DNA of 64,000 nt, from positions 1,433,501-1,497,500 of the forward strand of contig JAHRBS010000014.1 in NCBI GenBank assembly GCA_024305745.1, written 5' to 3'. This stretch comes from Polyporus tsugae (lineage: Eukaryota; Basidiomycota; Agaricomycetes; Polyporales; Polyporaceae). The notes below the pieces were generated by a model. That model was not told the DNA's origin, made no database searches, and worked only from the letters and a program-made list of their open reading frames with translations. Below, one piece after another: positions 21,051-33,351 of this stretch (the first letter of the stretch is position 1; each line of letters opens with the position of its first letter). The translations under genes were made by a program, and so were the position numbers.

Positions 21051-22066
21051 TGAACCGGTACCGCCGCAGCCGCAAACCGAGGCCGCAAGAAGCCGGCGTG
21101 GGGCGCCTACGCGACCGTCTGCCTGCCTCTCCTCACCGCTTCCACATCTTCGGCGCACCCACGCTCTCCTTCTCTAGCTTTGCTGTCGACGAAACAACGT
21201 GTAACCCATCTCCGAAACGCGGCAAGGTTATCAGACGCCGCCGCCGGCTGCGCATGCCTGCGTCTGTCCTGCGTTCGTCTTGCTGTCCTACGATCGTCGC
21301 ACTCGAGCCTTGCACGAACTCTTCGCGTTTCCAACGCAATCCGTCCACCACACACGCCCCTACAACCTCGAACGTCACCATCTCACTATGTAGGTAATCC
21401 TTTGCTGCAAGAGTGCAAGCTACGAGCAGACTTGGGTGCTTCAAGTTGTGCCCCAATCCGATGCTCCCCACCGCTTAAATCAGGATGCGGGGGGCCTAGA
21501 CCGCATTCCCGGATGTTCCAGCCAAGGAGGATGGTTTCAGTTCATTTCGCGTCGCTTTGGAAACCGGTATGAATTTGTAGTAAGTACGGCTAAGTACGGC
21601 TCAGCGCCTTCCGCCTGGCGATGATCCTCCGAACCGCCGGCCCCTTTTCCCAGCGCCTAGGCCTCTCAAACACTTCACCCAACGTCCGCACCGGTTGTAT
21701 CGTGTCAAAGCCCTCAGAACCGCTTCGGCGGCGATGTCAACTCTTGTCAACTCTAGGCTATTCTCATCCGTCGACTGGTGGCGCCGGGAGAGACAAATTT
21801 ATCCCGGAACTGCCTCTGCGCGGATCGTAAACGGCTTGCAATATTGGCTCGCACTGCGGAGGCCTTGTCATTCTAGAGTTTCGGCCTGATCTGGGCAAAG
21901 CAGCCGGCCGCTTGATGGTGCGTGAGATTCCATATATAAGGTCGAGTCGAGGCTGATATTGTCCACCTGTTGGCTGGTCCGTGTCTTGCTCGCTGTTTCT
22001 GTTTCGTCCTCCGTTCCGTCCCTTTCAGTCTTTCAGTCTTTCTACCCGCGTACCGGTCTACGCAAC
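21051..22066. other. Centre-left single-copy DNA and promoter of tetraspan gene 1
   Basis: No gene was recognised in 21051-21900. Matches to the opposite side (22886-23900) are not convincing here, so this is probably the diverged or unique spacer near the symmetry point. The final 135 bases form the promoter and leader of the tetraspan gene. Confidence 0.4.
21933..21940 (+). promoter_or_regulatory. TATA box of tetraspan gene 1
   Basis: TATATAAG lies 134 bp upstream of ATG 22067. All four members of this family have a clear TATA at 95-134 bp. Confidence 0.65.
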
Positions 22067-22885
22067 ATGGAGTGGCTCATTTACGTCCGCGAGACGGCCT
22101 TGAGTGAGTGCTCTTTGTCCTCCTGAGAGGCTTTGGAATGGCGATCCTGACGATGGTCCCTTCCCGTTGCTAGCCCTGGCCACCATCACCGCTATCATCG
22201 CGCAGGCCATGGGCCAGCTCACCATTAACTTGTCCGTTGGCGGTGTGTTCACGGAGAATATCCTATACGCACATTTGGCTGTTGCAGGCGGTGTTTCGAC
22301 CATCCTCTCCTTGCCCATAATGTGCGTCTTTTGTTCTATTATCGTGCTGCGCAGGCCTTAACGACGGATCCCTTCTGATAGCCTCCTTTACGACATGGCG
22401 CAGGAGAAGTCCTACTGTGCCACGGTCCTCTTTGAGCTGGTCTGGATGCGTAAGCCCTCGTATTTCTGCTTACTCGTTTAGCACAGCTCCAGCTGACCGC
22501 GCTTGTATCGTGTCCTGCAGTGGGCCTTATCGTTCTCTGGGTTGTCGCTGGTGTCAAGACGACGGGCGTGACCAGCGGAACCTTCAAGGAATGCAGCGCC
22601 CTGTCCGTCGCGGCCCTCCAGGGTCTGTGTGGCGACGCGCAGACCCTCGTCCTCTTCTCGTTCCTCACCGCGGGTATACGTGAGTACCGTCCTCTTTCCA
22701 TCGACAGCATACAACGTCCGGATGTGTGTTTGACGTCTCCTTGACCTGAGTGCTGACATCAGACGCTTCCGTCTCTTGCAGTGGGTGCCTACGTCGCCGC
22801 CCTCGGCGCCGTCGCCGTCAGCCGTGCTGCGAGCGGGCAGTCCATCTGGACGTACTACCCAATCCCGTCCGCCAAGAAGCACTAG
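22067..22885 (+). CDS. Small four-helix (MARVEL-like) membrane protein 1
   Basis: Five exons spliced in phase at GT-AG sites give about 170 residues. Exon 1 is only MEWLIYVRETAL plus one base. Exon 2 opens TLATITAIIAQAMGQL (TM1) and closes AGGVSTILSLPI (TM2). Exon 3 is short and ends FELVWM; exon 4 begins LGLIVLWVVAGV (TM3) and has a Cys-containing outer loop with KECSALS and LQGLCGD; exon 5 is LGAYVAALGAVAVSRAASG (TM4) followed by the QSIWTYYP tail. Two loop cysteines between TM3 and TM4 and conserved W-T/W-G near the C-terminus recur in the paralogues. The layout resembles MARVEL-domain proteins of fungal membranes (Nce102/Fhn1, Sur7-like neighbours), but family membership is inference from topology. 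It lies at the symmetry centre of the inner inverted repeat. Confidence 0.72.
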
Positions 22886-23929
22886 ACACATCTGTGTATT
22901 ATTTGTACGCTGCCTCGGGGGGCCATCTACCGGGTGGATGAGATGGGTGGATGGACTCTGGACGTATGGTCACGGTGTGCCGTGTCCTGCTGTCGCTCGT
23001 TCTAGATCTGTCGCTTATTCGCTCATGTATGTTAATCTGTCTGGGACTGGACAGCGGAACTGCGTTCGGACAGCGGCCACACTTCGGCGGCGACAGGCTG
23101 TTGCCTGCCTGTCTGTGAAGTTGTCACGAGTGTGCGACAGTTCGGACGGCGCGGGTCTCTATGTGTGAGTACGTAAATATCGGAGGTGTCTTTCTAGGTT
23201 GCCAGTTCCACTAACTCTCGACGACGATCGCGGGAAGCGGCGTGCAGGTGAGGTTTCCGTGCCGTCGCTCGAGGTAACTTCTCATGGAAGCCCGTCGGCA
23301 ACCGGTATCAGATGGTCTCACTGTCAATACTTACGCTCTGCGATATTCATCCTCATAGGTCCGCATTGCGGACGTTGCAACGATACCCCAAGCAACCATC
23401 TTTAGTTAGTGGTTGGTCTCCTCCGCTCCATCGTGGACGCCGGAATGTACGGTACTGGCAACGATGGAAGGTATCCAGCTGTGCACCGTGTGGCATGCGT
23501 GTGCATGAGTACCATTGCGTGCTGCTAAGAAGCACCGGTGATCATGCACATGGTCAAGATGTTCCCTTGTCCCGTCGATCCGAGGTTACTTAGTCTAAGT
23601 ATCACGTTGTCCCCTTCAATCCAGCTAGCCTTCAACTCGTTGCTCGATATACATGTGCCTGACGACGACCCCATGACCGCAGGATGAATGGAACCTATGT
23701 AGGGTCCGTTGCTGACTACCAGAGCCCCGTACGTAGTACTCCGAGACCGACCTGCCTCCCAAGATTCCCGAGTTGACAAGGGTGAGCGAAGAAGTTCGTT
23801 CAGTCGGACCAGAACGTTGCCAGGACAGACTCTGACGGCCCACCCGCCTGAGGGACCCGGGCCGCGCTACCGAAGCACTCCGGGCTGAGCACTTTTGAGT
23901 TTTGAGTTTCTTTTCTGCCACCACTCCCG
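22886..23929. other. Centre-right single-copy DNA, no gene seen
   Basis: The open frames are short and unrecognised. The first 100 bases are the 3' end of tetraspan gene 1. Weak resemblance to 20990-21060 begins only near 23900. Confidence 0.4.
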
Positions 23930-26900
23930 GGCCCCGGCACTCTTCGAGGCGACAATAATCACGCTGTGCGACTGGGTAAGTACACGTCGCTCAAGCTTCA
24001 AGGAAGCGTTAGAACGACGTGATATCATCAAGGCTGTATAGGTCCCTTTGGTGACGATGTCGAGCAAACTCGCCGTTCACTGGCAGGTCAAGTTGGTCGT
24101 TGGTCCTTCAAGCCGGCAGCACCAGCACAGTCGACCTGCAACGACTGTAGGATTTCTTTGGCTAAAGTCATCCAGGTGTGTACCGCGTTTTTCACATTGA
24201 AATGACGACTGAAGATGTCTGATGGACTCCGTAGGTTCATACTAGGGACGCGGCTGCACGAAACTGGTAGAGTGTGAACCTCGGAGGGCGTCGTCTCCAC
24301 CTTTCATTTAGTTCTGAAGCCCAAGGGAACCGCCGTTTTCTGAATACTTACAACGCTGCAATCTCCGGCACCCATTCATGACGACCTTGATCGCGTGCCA
24401 GTGAGTACAGACGGGTTGATGATTACGACAAACAAGCTAACGCTCTCTCTATTTGAAGGTTTCTCTGTAACCATGCAGACGTCTCGTGTGGAGAAATGGT
24501 GCAAATCGGCCGTATCGGTACCGTGAGGACCAGCGAAACAAGGGTGGTCAGCCAACGAGACCGTCGTTTACGTCTCACCAAACACGCTCTAGATCCGGTC
24601 TGCCATTGGCTGATATTTGGATGACGGGATATGGGTGTTCGGTACCTGCAGACCTTAGAGGGAGCTGCCGAGCACAGACGATCGAGATCTTCGGGCTGGA
24701 TGCAACTCTTCTCATCCATTTGCTAGAGTAGGTCGAGAATCGACCGCCAATGCTCCCGAATAAACGGTCGCCGTTTGCATGAGTAGTATTAACGTCTGCG
24801 GCGAAGATTGTGACCGCATCGGGATGGTATATTTCTCGACTACTACGGTATTTACATGTCACTAATACGATCTAATCTACCCCGCGATTAGGACGTGTTA
24901 CGTCGGAACGCCGTGTACCTGACACATCAGGATACTCGACTGTGGCAACTTACCTGACGCGTTCCAGGTCGGGGGTAATATCGCTGAATTGCTCGCAAGC
25001 GTCAGCGAACGGGTCGAAGATCAGCACTCACTTATATATTTCCGCGTCCGGTCTGGAAGATCCCGGTGCACGCTACAATAATTTACGTCAGTCTCCAACC
25101 AAATCCCTCCGAACGTCGGAGACACTCACCAGTCGGAGGCTCAGCCTTGCAATGCGACGCGCCCACTCCGCACAATCCGAGTCGCCCGTCCCCGATAGGC
25201 GACTGTATCGGAAGGGCGTTGGCTCGTCCACCTCTTCGCCGGCACAATGAAGTGATTCGCGGCGAGGGTGGGAGCCTGAGTGGGACGCGCCGCGAACGTC
25301 GACAGCCACCAGGTGGGCTTACCATCGACGGGGTGGCTGACATCTGGTGCATGGTGGGGCTACTAGAGTCGAGGCGGTGAGGCTTTGTCTTGGGCGGCGA
25401 ACACGGGAATAGAAGGAACGTACGTGGTGGCGGGTCAGCCATGCGGTGTGACGTGCCGTCGCCATGATGGTGAACGCGCCACAGAGAAGAGAGAAGGGAG
25501 AAACGAAACCTGACCGAGCCCACCACAACGATGAGCGACAACCATCGGGAAGGATGCGAGAGGACGTACCGAGAAGGATTGGTGAGTGGACACCTCCGAC
25601 AGTCTGATAGTGAAGGGTTAGCTGAAGGAAATATAGCAGACGATGGCAAGGCGACATACGCGTCGATGGCGAGGTGCCCAGTGGCCCCGTCCCCGCCAGA
25701 GACGGCGAGGACATGTGGGGGAGAAACATCCCAGTCCGACGTTCAGCCCCTCACCAGAGAGCGTACGACCGGCGACCGGCATAGCATACACCAATGCGAG
25801 TCGCCAGCGCACCTAAGAGAGGGTGGAGAGGGAGAAGTGAACATGGGAGTTCTGGGGAGAGAGAGGACGGGCGACGGCGACGGGTTTTATACGCTGGAGG
25901 CGGGCACGTTCGGCATATGTCGGCGTGTTGATGTTGGAGTCAGCTCTGGAAATCGGATGAGAGGTCAGCGGTATTCGGGTCAAGAAGGCGCGTGATTGTG
26001 TTGTTCGCCCATCTCAGCGATTGATTGCGATGAACACCTAGGCCGTCCGTCCTGGTCTGTGTGTTCCACAACACCGCCCGGCGGACAACCCTTGCAATAG
26101 GCTCAGTGCCATCTCAGCGGTAATCAAAACTCGCCGTGTACCAGATCCAGTATGATTCCTCCGCGTCCGTTTCAGCCTTGATATCGTGGCGAAGACAAGT
26201 GGTACCTATTATTGCCCGGCGGACTCCCTGACCCGCTTTTGTCTTCGGTTCTTTGGCGTGAAGGAAGACAATAATAGATCATCATGTCGGAGAGTGATCT
26301 AAAGGTGTGAAGGGAGTATTCCATGCGAAGAGACTCAACGCCGCCGGTGAGTTCTCAGCGGAACCTCCTAACTGGAACTTGAATGTGGTTCGTCCGCTTC
26401 GAAGTGTCCTGAACAGAAACTTCTTCCCACCACGTCGAGCGTATGTCAAGCATGGACCCAAGGTCCAATACATAATGTGCCGATACGGCTTAGTAACCGT
26501 GTACCGGGGACGTTGGATCCAACCCCATGCTCGGCCCAGAGGCGACGATCGACCTTTGATACCTCAACTTGTCCTTCATTTCACTGTGAAAGTGATTGTC
26601 TGGATTGGCGGACACCAATTCATGCCAAAAAGCCTTGCATGGGCGGGAATCGAGGCTATGATGTTTGCCTCCGTCTCGGCAACACGCCGTATACGCTATG
26701 ATAGGATGATCTGCTTGGATTATATGCGGCGCAGAAGGGACCAATACATTTAACGGTACGAACGACACCAAGGCACACCCCGCTTCCAGCATTATCAGTG
26801 GCTGCATTCAAACGAATATTCTCTCCTTATGTATACACTGTTCGGGGTACGTGCAGTAACGACGGCTGCCTACGAGAGTTAGATAGTTTCGGCGCACGTT

Positions 26901-28450
26901 AGCTTCCCCACCGAAGTGGGTACTAGTCCCGAGGGCCACGAAGAGGCCTGCGCCAGGAACGACCTCGCCACACACATATGTGTGGCGACGGTCGACCGTA
27001 CCTCGGGGCCGGCGTTTGAGACGAGGGCTTGCCGCAACTTAAAGCCCCCGAGCCGGTGCCGGAACAAGATCACACACTACATACGCTACATATCGGCCAC
27101 ATCTCGTAACAACGGTCAGCCCCCCGGTGTCTAGCTTGACGGTGGAATGTTGAAGTATCGAGGCTGTTCTGGACGGAGCGCGGCGATGGGTAGAATAAAT
27201 GGGACAGGTCGAGTAAAGGACTCACCTTCGTCGTCCAGGGCCCTCGCAAACTCAGGGTCATCACACGCTTCTCTTAACGGCTGGTCCAAGATCTTGAGGC
27301 ACACACGTCCGACGTCTTGACGCACACAGGCATCTCACAAGAATCACGCTCCCTGGGCCCAGGACTTTCCGGTCGACGAGAGGAAGAGGCTGAAGATAAC
27401 TAACTTGACGGTCTTGGAGCCTGGAGCGTAAGAGAGAACGCGGTCAGCTATGGATAAGTGTGGGGGCGAGTGGGTGACGTACCATGGAGGCCGGAGTAAT
27501 ACCCTTGGCGTCCGAATCGTGGCGAGTACATCCAAGTCAGCTGTCAGAAAAGGTGAGTAGCGGATCATCGACGGCGGTGGCGAGGGGACGCTGACCGTCG
27601 ACGTTAGCAAGTACAGGCTGTGTGGATGGATGAGGATAGACATACATATGCATTCGGCGAAGCGAGAGGTCGGCGGCGGCAGTGGAGGTGGAGGTGGAGG
27701 TTGCTGTGAGAGGACGGAATAGAGAAAGGATGGCTTTTAATACCCGTGAAGCACGAGGCTGACTTCAGGGCTGGTGGTTAGATCGGGGCGTGAGGCTGAC
27801 CCGGTGCTCCGCCACCAGGGCTTTCATTCCTGGTCACCCACAACGCGTCAGCGCACCGTTGGGCTGTTGCTACCTTGTTCTGTTGCCCATATCGAAGGTA
27901 TCGACGGATCAATAGAGCATCCTGAAACAGAGAGGTTTCGGTTTAAATTTGCTCCCCTTTAGACGACAGGGTTTCGTCGTCGCGGCGATTGACTAAAGGC
28001 GGGCGGATGAAAACAAGGCCACCTTACCCCGGATTTGGGAGGTGCCGGGGCACTAGTCGTGCGGCGTCCATATGTTACTTGACCCGGAAGCAACGACGCA
28101 AGCCTAAGTGGAAAGTTAGTGCTACCCGTAGTACCAGCGCGAGACGCGGCTATGGGATCAGAAAAATCGGTCAGTTTAAACTTCGCTCATATGCGTTCGA
28201 ATCATGGCGAGAACTCGGTGCCTGCAGGATGAGTTCAAGCAGGTGCTTGGTGAGTGTGGACAAATGCGTGGCGTTCAAGAAGAGATCGTCTTCCGACGAC
28301 GGCGTCTGCTGGCAACCGAGTCACTGTGGTGCGGTCCGAATCGGTGGGCCCCGCCTTCAAGACCGGGTTATTCCGGCTTACATGAGCACTTCGGACCGGG
28401 CTTCTCGGAGATCGCTGCCAACGTTGAAAATGGCCCTCGCTACTTATCAG
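23930..28450 (-). repeat. Inner inverted-repeat arm, right copy
   Basis: Mirror partner of 16380-21050 (landmarks listed there). Its outer part still shows words such as CCACAACGCGTCAGC near 27840 and GTGTGGACAA near 28254, matching the minus strand of the left arm. The TATA of cassette 2 survives here, whereas that of cassette 1 is altered. No recognisable protein is encoded. Confidence 0.82.
26015..27125 (-). repeat. Near-identical core of inner arm, right copy
   Basis: Partner of 17850-18960. It includes the open stretch 26307-26753 (148 codons, no ATG) and the hairpin at 26966-26987. Confidence 0.75.
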
Positions 28451-29316
28451 TATCATAGCCCTCGTCATCCTCTGTCGCATTATATCAAGTACCAACGTAC
28501 GCGGCGTGCTGCAGTATATACACCACCTCGGCGAATTCAACTTCAAAGTTGTATGGGAAGATACATTGGCCGTCCGATGTGATGTCACGGTGAGATGTAC
28601 TACTTCTCCAGAGCTTTCTCCCCGCCGTGTGCTGATTGGACTCGTGCGCAGGACAGGGTACGCGCGTACGGTACATATCCGATATATTTCAGTGGTACAT
28701 GACTGTCAACACGAATTCGACACACGTCTTTGATCTATCATCCCATTCGCCAGACGACTCGTAGAGCCATCGAACTTCACTGGCACCCACACTTTCACCA
28801 TACATCGTAGCGCAGAGCATACCGAGGGTGAACGCACCGCGTGCAGATTCCTCTAGTGAGTGCTCCTCTTCAGTCTTGCCAACCCTAAGAGTGCTAGCTA
28901 TGAGACTTGTCTAGGTCCGCACGCCTGATTCCACCGCATTATCTGGTTCATAGCACCCGTTGGCGCCGCTTCAAGTGTAGATGAGCGAGCCCACCCTTTA
29001 CACAGTCATGCTGGATGCAATATAGAACGATACTCTTGCCTCCTAGGAGACTGTGATCATGATCGCCCGTACAGACCCTCCAACGACGTCCGACCTCAGT
29101 TAATCTAACCTCAATTCGAGCGGGTTTTGTGGTCGGCCAACGGCATCTCCGGTAACTAGGCTGGTCGCACAAGGCCCACCTGCCATGAAATTGCACGACC
29201 CGACGTCATCTTCCTGTCAGGTTCCAAGCTACTAACAAACAAATTACCACTTGTCGTGGCGCAGTGGTCCCGGCGACTTCTCAACATCGTCCTTATGCGC
29301 ATAACCTTGGACATGG
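28451..29316. other. Spacer before tetraspan gene 2, no gene seen
   Basis: There are only short unrelated open frames and no domain that I recognise. Similarity to the left arm could not be followed beyond about 28450. Confidence 0.4.
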
Positions 29317-29323
29317 TATAAAG
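29317..29323 (+). promoter_or_regulatory. TATA box of tetraspan gene 2
   Basis: TATAAAG lies 101 bp upstream of ATG 29418. Confidence 0.6.
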
Positions 29324-29417
29324 CCTGAGGTACATTGTATTCGTTACCGCTGGTGGGTCCGGACCATTCTTACTTTAACACCGTCGGCAGTTGTTTCGCA
29401 TTCCGCTCCTCGGTACC

Positions 29418-30236
29418 ATGGCTTGGCTGTACATATATCGATCTGGCACCTTGGGTGAGTGCTCGTCATCCCACTTGCCGTTGTGTATACACTCATTGTG
29501 CAGACCTTGAGTAGTCCTGGCGACCATCTTCGGGCTCGTCGCATTTGCTCTCAGCTCGCAAAGCAAGGCGGCAGAGAACAGCCTCGTGAAATCGACTACT
29601 CTAGTCGTCTACTCCAGCATGGGGATCGCAACGGGCGTCCTGACGCTTGTCACCGTACCGTTCATGTACGTGCTCTCGCTGACCTGCCCATTCATGATCT
29701 CTTCTGACTCTCACTCGTTCGATAGATTCGTGAGGGGTAACATCACCGGTGGGCCATTCAGCTCGACCGTACTGTTTGAGTTACTTTGGACATGTGCGTC
29801 ATGATTACATTCATCATCCGTGATCCCATGTTACACTGGACAACATCACTGACTGTTGGCGTATGCAGCTGTCCTCTGGATACTCTGGTTCGTTACTGGG
29901 GGCCTGGTCTTCTCCGACCCGAACGTCGCCCAGTTCAAAAAGGCGACAAGCTGTGATCGATTCAGCAAATTCCCCGACCTCGTCACTATTTGCAAGGACA
30001 GGCAGCCCATCGCGGCGCTCTCCGTTGTGACAGCAGTCGTTCGTGAGTGCAGTAGCATGTTTCACTTCCATCCCGGTGCTCACTGGTGTTGTAATGGCGA
30101 CGACGCAGTTTTAATCTACACGCTCACGCTCCTCTTCGTGGCGGTTCGGAGGGCGATGAACAGGCAGCCCATCTGGAACGCCACGGTGATGGATAGCGAG
30201 AAGCCAGTTTTAGACGCGACGACCGCGACGGCCTGA
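29418..30236 (+). CDS. Small four-helix (MARVEL-like) membrane protein 2
   Basis: It has the same five-exon plan as member 1. Exon 1 is MAWLYIYRSGTL; exon 2 runs from LATIFGLVAFALSSQSKA to GIATGVLTLVTVPF; exon 3 ends TVLFELLWT; exon 4 begins VLWILWFVTGGLVFSD and carries the two-cysteine loop (ATSCDRFSKFPDLVTICKD); exon 5 is IYTLTLLFVAVRRAMNRQPI followed by a short tail ending ATTATA. The exon 4 loop is closely like those of members 3 and 4 (C-x-x-F/V-x-D-x(4)-IC), so 2-4 form a subgroup. The first of three tandem copies between inner and outer right arms. Confidence 0.72.
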
Positions 30237-30838
30237 CTGTACTCAAGAGTCTTTAGTCGATTGATAGCTTCCATATTGTCAGATGTATGCGGCGTGGCAA
30301 ACGTCCGCCGGCTTGGAAAATACATTTGCTAACCTGTGGCATCGTCCGCTAGGACACCCCACCTGGCAGCTAGCTCTGATCTTGTCGTGGGACATTGGGA
30401 TGACATCCGGGGCGCTGCTTGGCCCAAGCTTCCTGCGCAATCAAAATGGAGGCAGATTTTGTAAGCGCTGCACTTTGCGCTGGTATGTTCGCAACGGCAA
30501 CTTTCACGGTCTTCTGATTACTCACGTGCAGAACTCTAGGTCGACTGTGGTCAGCTTGAACTCAAACTCTGGCTTTCGAAGGCAGCGCAGAGATAAACTC
30601 CGTTGCGCTGCTGGCATTTTCTCATGTTACAGCCAGACGTCATCGCGTTCTACGTCACGAGGCTGATATGCTCCCCCGGAAGCCTTGACGACGGTAGTTC
30701 TCATGTCAGGCCTCAAGTTTGGGCGCGTCGCCAGCACAGTATGGCTCTGCAACGTCGACAGTTGCTGACACTGTCGGTTGCCTTCTACCTCCTCACAATT
30801 GGGTGGATGCAATACACCACCCTTTCCAGGTCGTCCTC
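30237..30838. other. Spacer between tetraspan genes 2 and 3
   Basis: About 600 bp without a recognised gene. The end carries the promoter of gene 3. Confidence 0.4.
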
Positions 30839-30845
30839 TATAAAG
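30839..30845 (+). promoter_or_regulatory. TATA box of tetraspan gene 3
   Basis: TATAAAG lies 108 bp upstream of ATG 30947 and is followed by a T-rich leader. Confidence 0.6.
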
Positions 30846-30946
30846 GTTCATTACAATGTCACCCTTCGTCTTCATTCCTCCGGGCGAGGCGAGTCCCTTT
30901 GCATTTGTCTAGTTTTTGCTTTCTATTTTCATTGTCACCGTCACAC

Positions 30947-31775
30947 ATGGGTTTACTCTACGGAGCGCGGCTGGGCTCGTTGGGTGAGTCTCCCCCTCTC
31001 TATACCTTGGGCTACCCACCTGAAGTTCCATTTGGTGAAACAGGCCTTGGGACCATTACCGCAATAATCGCTTTTGGTCTGAGTATCCATACCAATATTG
31101 CTGGGAACAGCCTCGACTCGACCTTCAAGGGATCCTTCAATGCCGTTTTCAAGGGATCCTTGACCTTCGCCCAACTCGGCATTGCCGCAGGCGTAATCAC
31201 TCTGATTGTCGTGCCCTTAATGTGCGTACACTCACGAGGCTTCTGCCACCCAGACCAAGAATGTGTCGCTGACTCCTTGCCCCTCAAAGGCTCTTATCTG
31301 ATCGTCCAAAACTAAGTCCAATACGACCTCTGATAATTTTTGAAGTGCCGGTAGTTTGTACGTACCTATAGCTACGCTCCCCTAGCCCGGATACAGTCGA
31401 ATGCGCCGCTGAACGTACCTTTTCCAGCGTTGCTCTGGCTGCTCTGGATATCCGCAGGAGCATCGACGGCATCTTTCGCCAGCGCGAACCAGAACTTCCA
31501 CATCAACGGCGCGCGGACGTGCGACGATTTCCGGGACGTCCCCGATGCGAAGACCATCTGCAGCGACTCCAAGCCCACGGTCATCTTCGACATCGCCGCG
31601 GGAGCCATTCGTGAGTGTGATTCACAGCCACTGGCGCGACCGCTGTTTTGCACTGCTGACTGCGAGGGTCCCCACAGTACTTCTGTACACCGCTACGTTG
31701 GTCCTCGTTGCATCGATGAAGTCGTACGGCGGGCGATCTATTTGGGGTATGACCGTGAAAGAATGCGAAGTTTGA
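30947..31775 (+). CDS. Small four-helix (MARVEL-like) membrane protein 3
   Basis: Exon 1 is MGLLYGARLGSL. Exon 2 reads GLGTITAIIAFGLSIHTNI then LGIAAGVITLIVVPL. The internal loop holds a duplicated GSF-type word (FKGSFNAVFKGSL). Exon 4 gives LLWLLWISAGASTASFAS and a Cys loop ARTCDDFRDVPDAKTICSD; exon 5 gives VLLYTATLVLVASMKS and the tail SIWGMTVKECEV. Exon 3 is the weak point: the pieces available (about 31371-31418) are shorter than in the paralogues and lack the FELLW-like end, so TM3 may begin differently or the gene may be slightly damaged. Confidence 0.62.
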
Positions 31776-33256
31776 CGGGCTGGGGTGAAGGAATGCTCGT
31801 TCTAGTTTGCAGTGTACATGCTAGATGGAATGCGCCGGACTCTAGAGCCTCTACACTATTCGCGATAAAGGGCCGCAAGCCACCAGTGGGACCTGCCAGT
31901 GCCAAGCCCAATTGTTTAGAAGGGTGCAGTCATGAGCAACACTGTCTCCACCGGGCGCAAGGGGTGGGTGAGTGTGTGAGAACCAGGCAGTTCCAGAACG
32001 CTATGCAACGGTAAGTAAGGGGGCCTGCTGAGGCTGTGCGGCCGGCTAACTGGTAGTGTCGTGGCGTGCGGCTCCAGACCAACGGCGAACGCTTGGACAT
32101 AAAATAATGGGCGGTTATCGTTACGGAAGTTGCCGGCGGCGGCCTTGATGACTGCACAGCCATCTTCTAATCACTCGATCACTGATACTTAAGTATGATT
32201 CCCATCTTCAAGTCATCCATCGCCACTCGAGCCACTGCCAGTGGCACGCCACGGCTGGTGCGTGACCTTGATTTGACCTTGGTGCAGATGCCCAACCGTG
32301 TAGCCTTTCATTTTCTCGAAGAACGCGCCCCGCGTACTGTGTCTATTAGCAGGATGCGGTTTTCCAGCTGGCACTGGCGGCAGCACGTTGTCCAACGTGA
32401 TCAGGCTTCAGGCGTTCAAAACTTCTGCCATCGATAGGTCCGAGTCTTCGCTTCCCACAGCATGGTAAGTCCGAACCCTGCCCTTCAGCATATAATTTAC
32501 AGTAGGTGGAAAGTGGCTTCCCGTCTTCGGTGCATTGACCTGCAGTGGCTCGATCGAGTGCCACGTCCTACCTCTTCTTCTATCTCGGCACAAACTACAG
32601 TGACAGATAGGCGACACCGAGGCCGAGCTCGCCGCGCGAGACCGACCCGTCGCCTGCAATCTTTAGCCCTTTGAGGGGATCCCGGTTCACCCCCTCTTGG
32701 AGGATATACACAACGCAATGGGATCGCCGGTTGATTTCTTCGTTACAGGCAATGCGGACAGCTCTTCGCTTTCAAGTCCTCGGATGGATATCCGACAGGC
32801 TGTTAGTAAAGCCCTTCTCAAACTGACATGGCCACGTAAACATCACGGCTTCGAAGTCTCTCGAAGCGAGTACAATGCGGAGATGTGCCTAGATGCTGTT
32901 CACGAGGATACGCAAAAAGTGCGCCGGACGTTCATTTTAGTCACACGAAGTTGTTGCATAAGTAGACCGGTCGCACTTGGCAGCTGATGGTACAATTCGG
33001 CGAACACATCTCGGTCGCTGTTTGATCGCGTGAGCAAATTCGGCCCCGCAACTTTGACTCATACACAGCCTCTCGAGTCTCAACCAATGCCAGGGACCTT
33101 CGTTCCCAGACACCATCAGAAGAATCGCCTGGACAAGGTTTTGTCCTACGAAAACCCCGGTCACAGTCGGAGCTCGCACGGCTGCCATTCGGGCATGTGC
33201 ATGGGATGGGGCGTGCGCTTGTGTCGGTTACCCATTGTTTGATTCATGGTTGTACT
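31776..33256. other. Spacer between tetraspan genes 3 and 4, no gene recognised
   Basis: About 1.5 kb with several short open frames on both strands (for example 32697-32987) but no known domain or convincing intron pattern. This is twice the spacing of the other members, so something may have been lost here. Confidence 0.4.
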
Positions 33257-33263
33257 TATAAAG
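33257..33263 (+). promoter_or_regulatory. TATA box of tetraspan gene 4
   Basis: TATAAAG lies 95 bp upstream of ATG 33352, followed by a C/T-rich leader with repeated CCGTCCCTC words. Confidence 0.65.
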
Positions 33264-33351
33264 GTGCCTGATAGTCCCCACCGTCCCCCCTCTCCGTCGT
33301 CCCGTCCCTCCCGTCCCTCACCATCCGTCGACATTCCCACACACGCTCACA

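Noticed and set aside
28190..28215. GTTCGAATC word resembling a tRNA B box
   Set aside because: No acceptor stem, D-arm or A box at the right distance on either strand.
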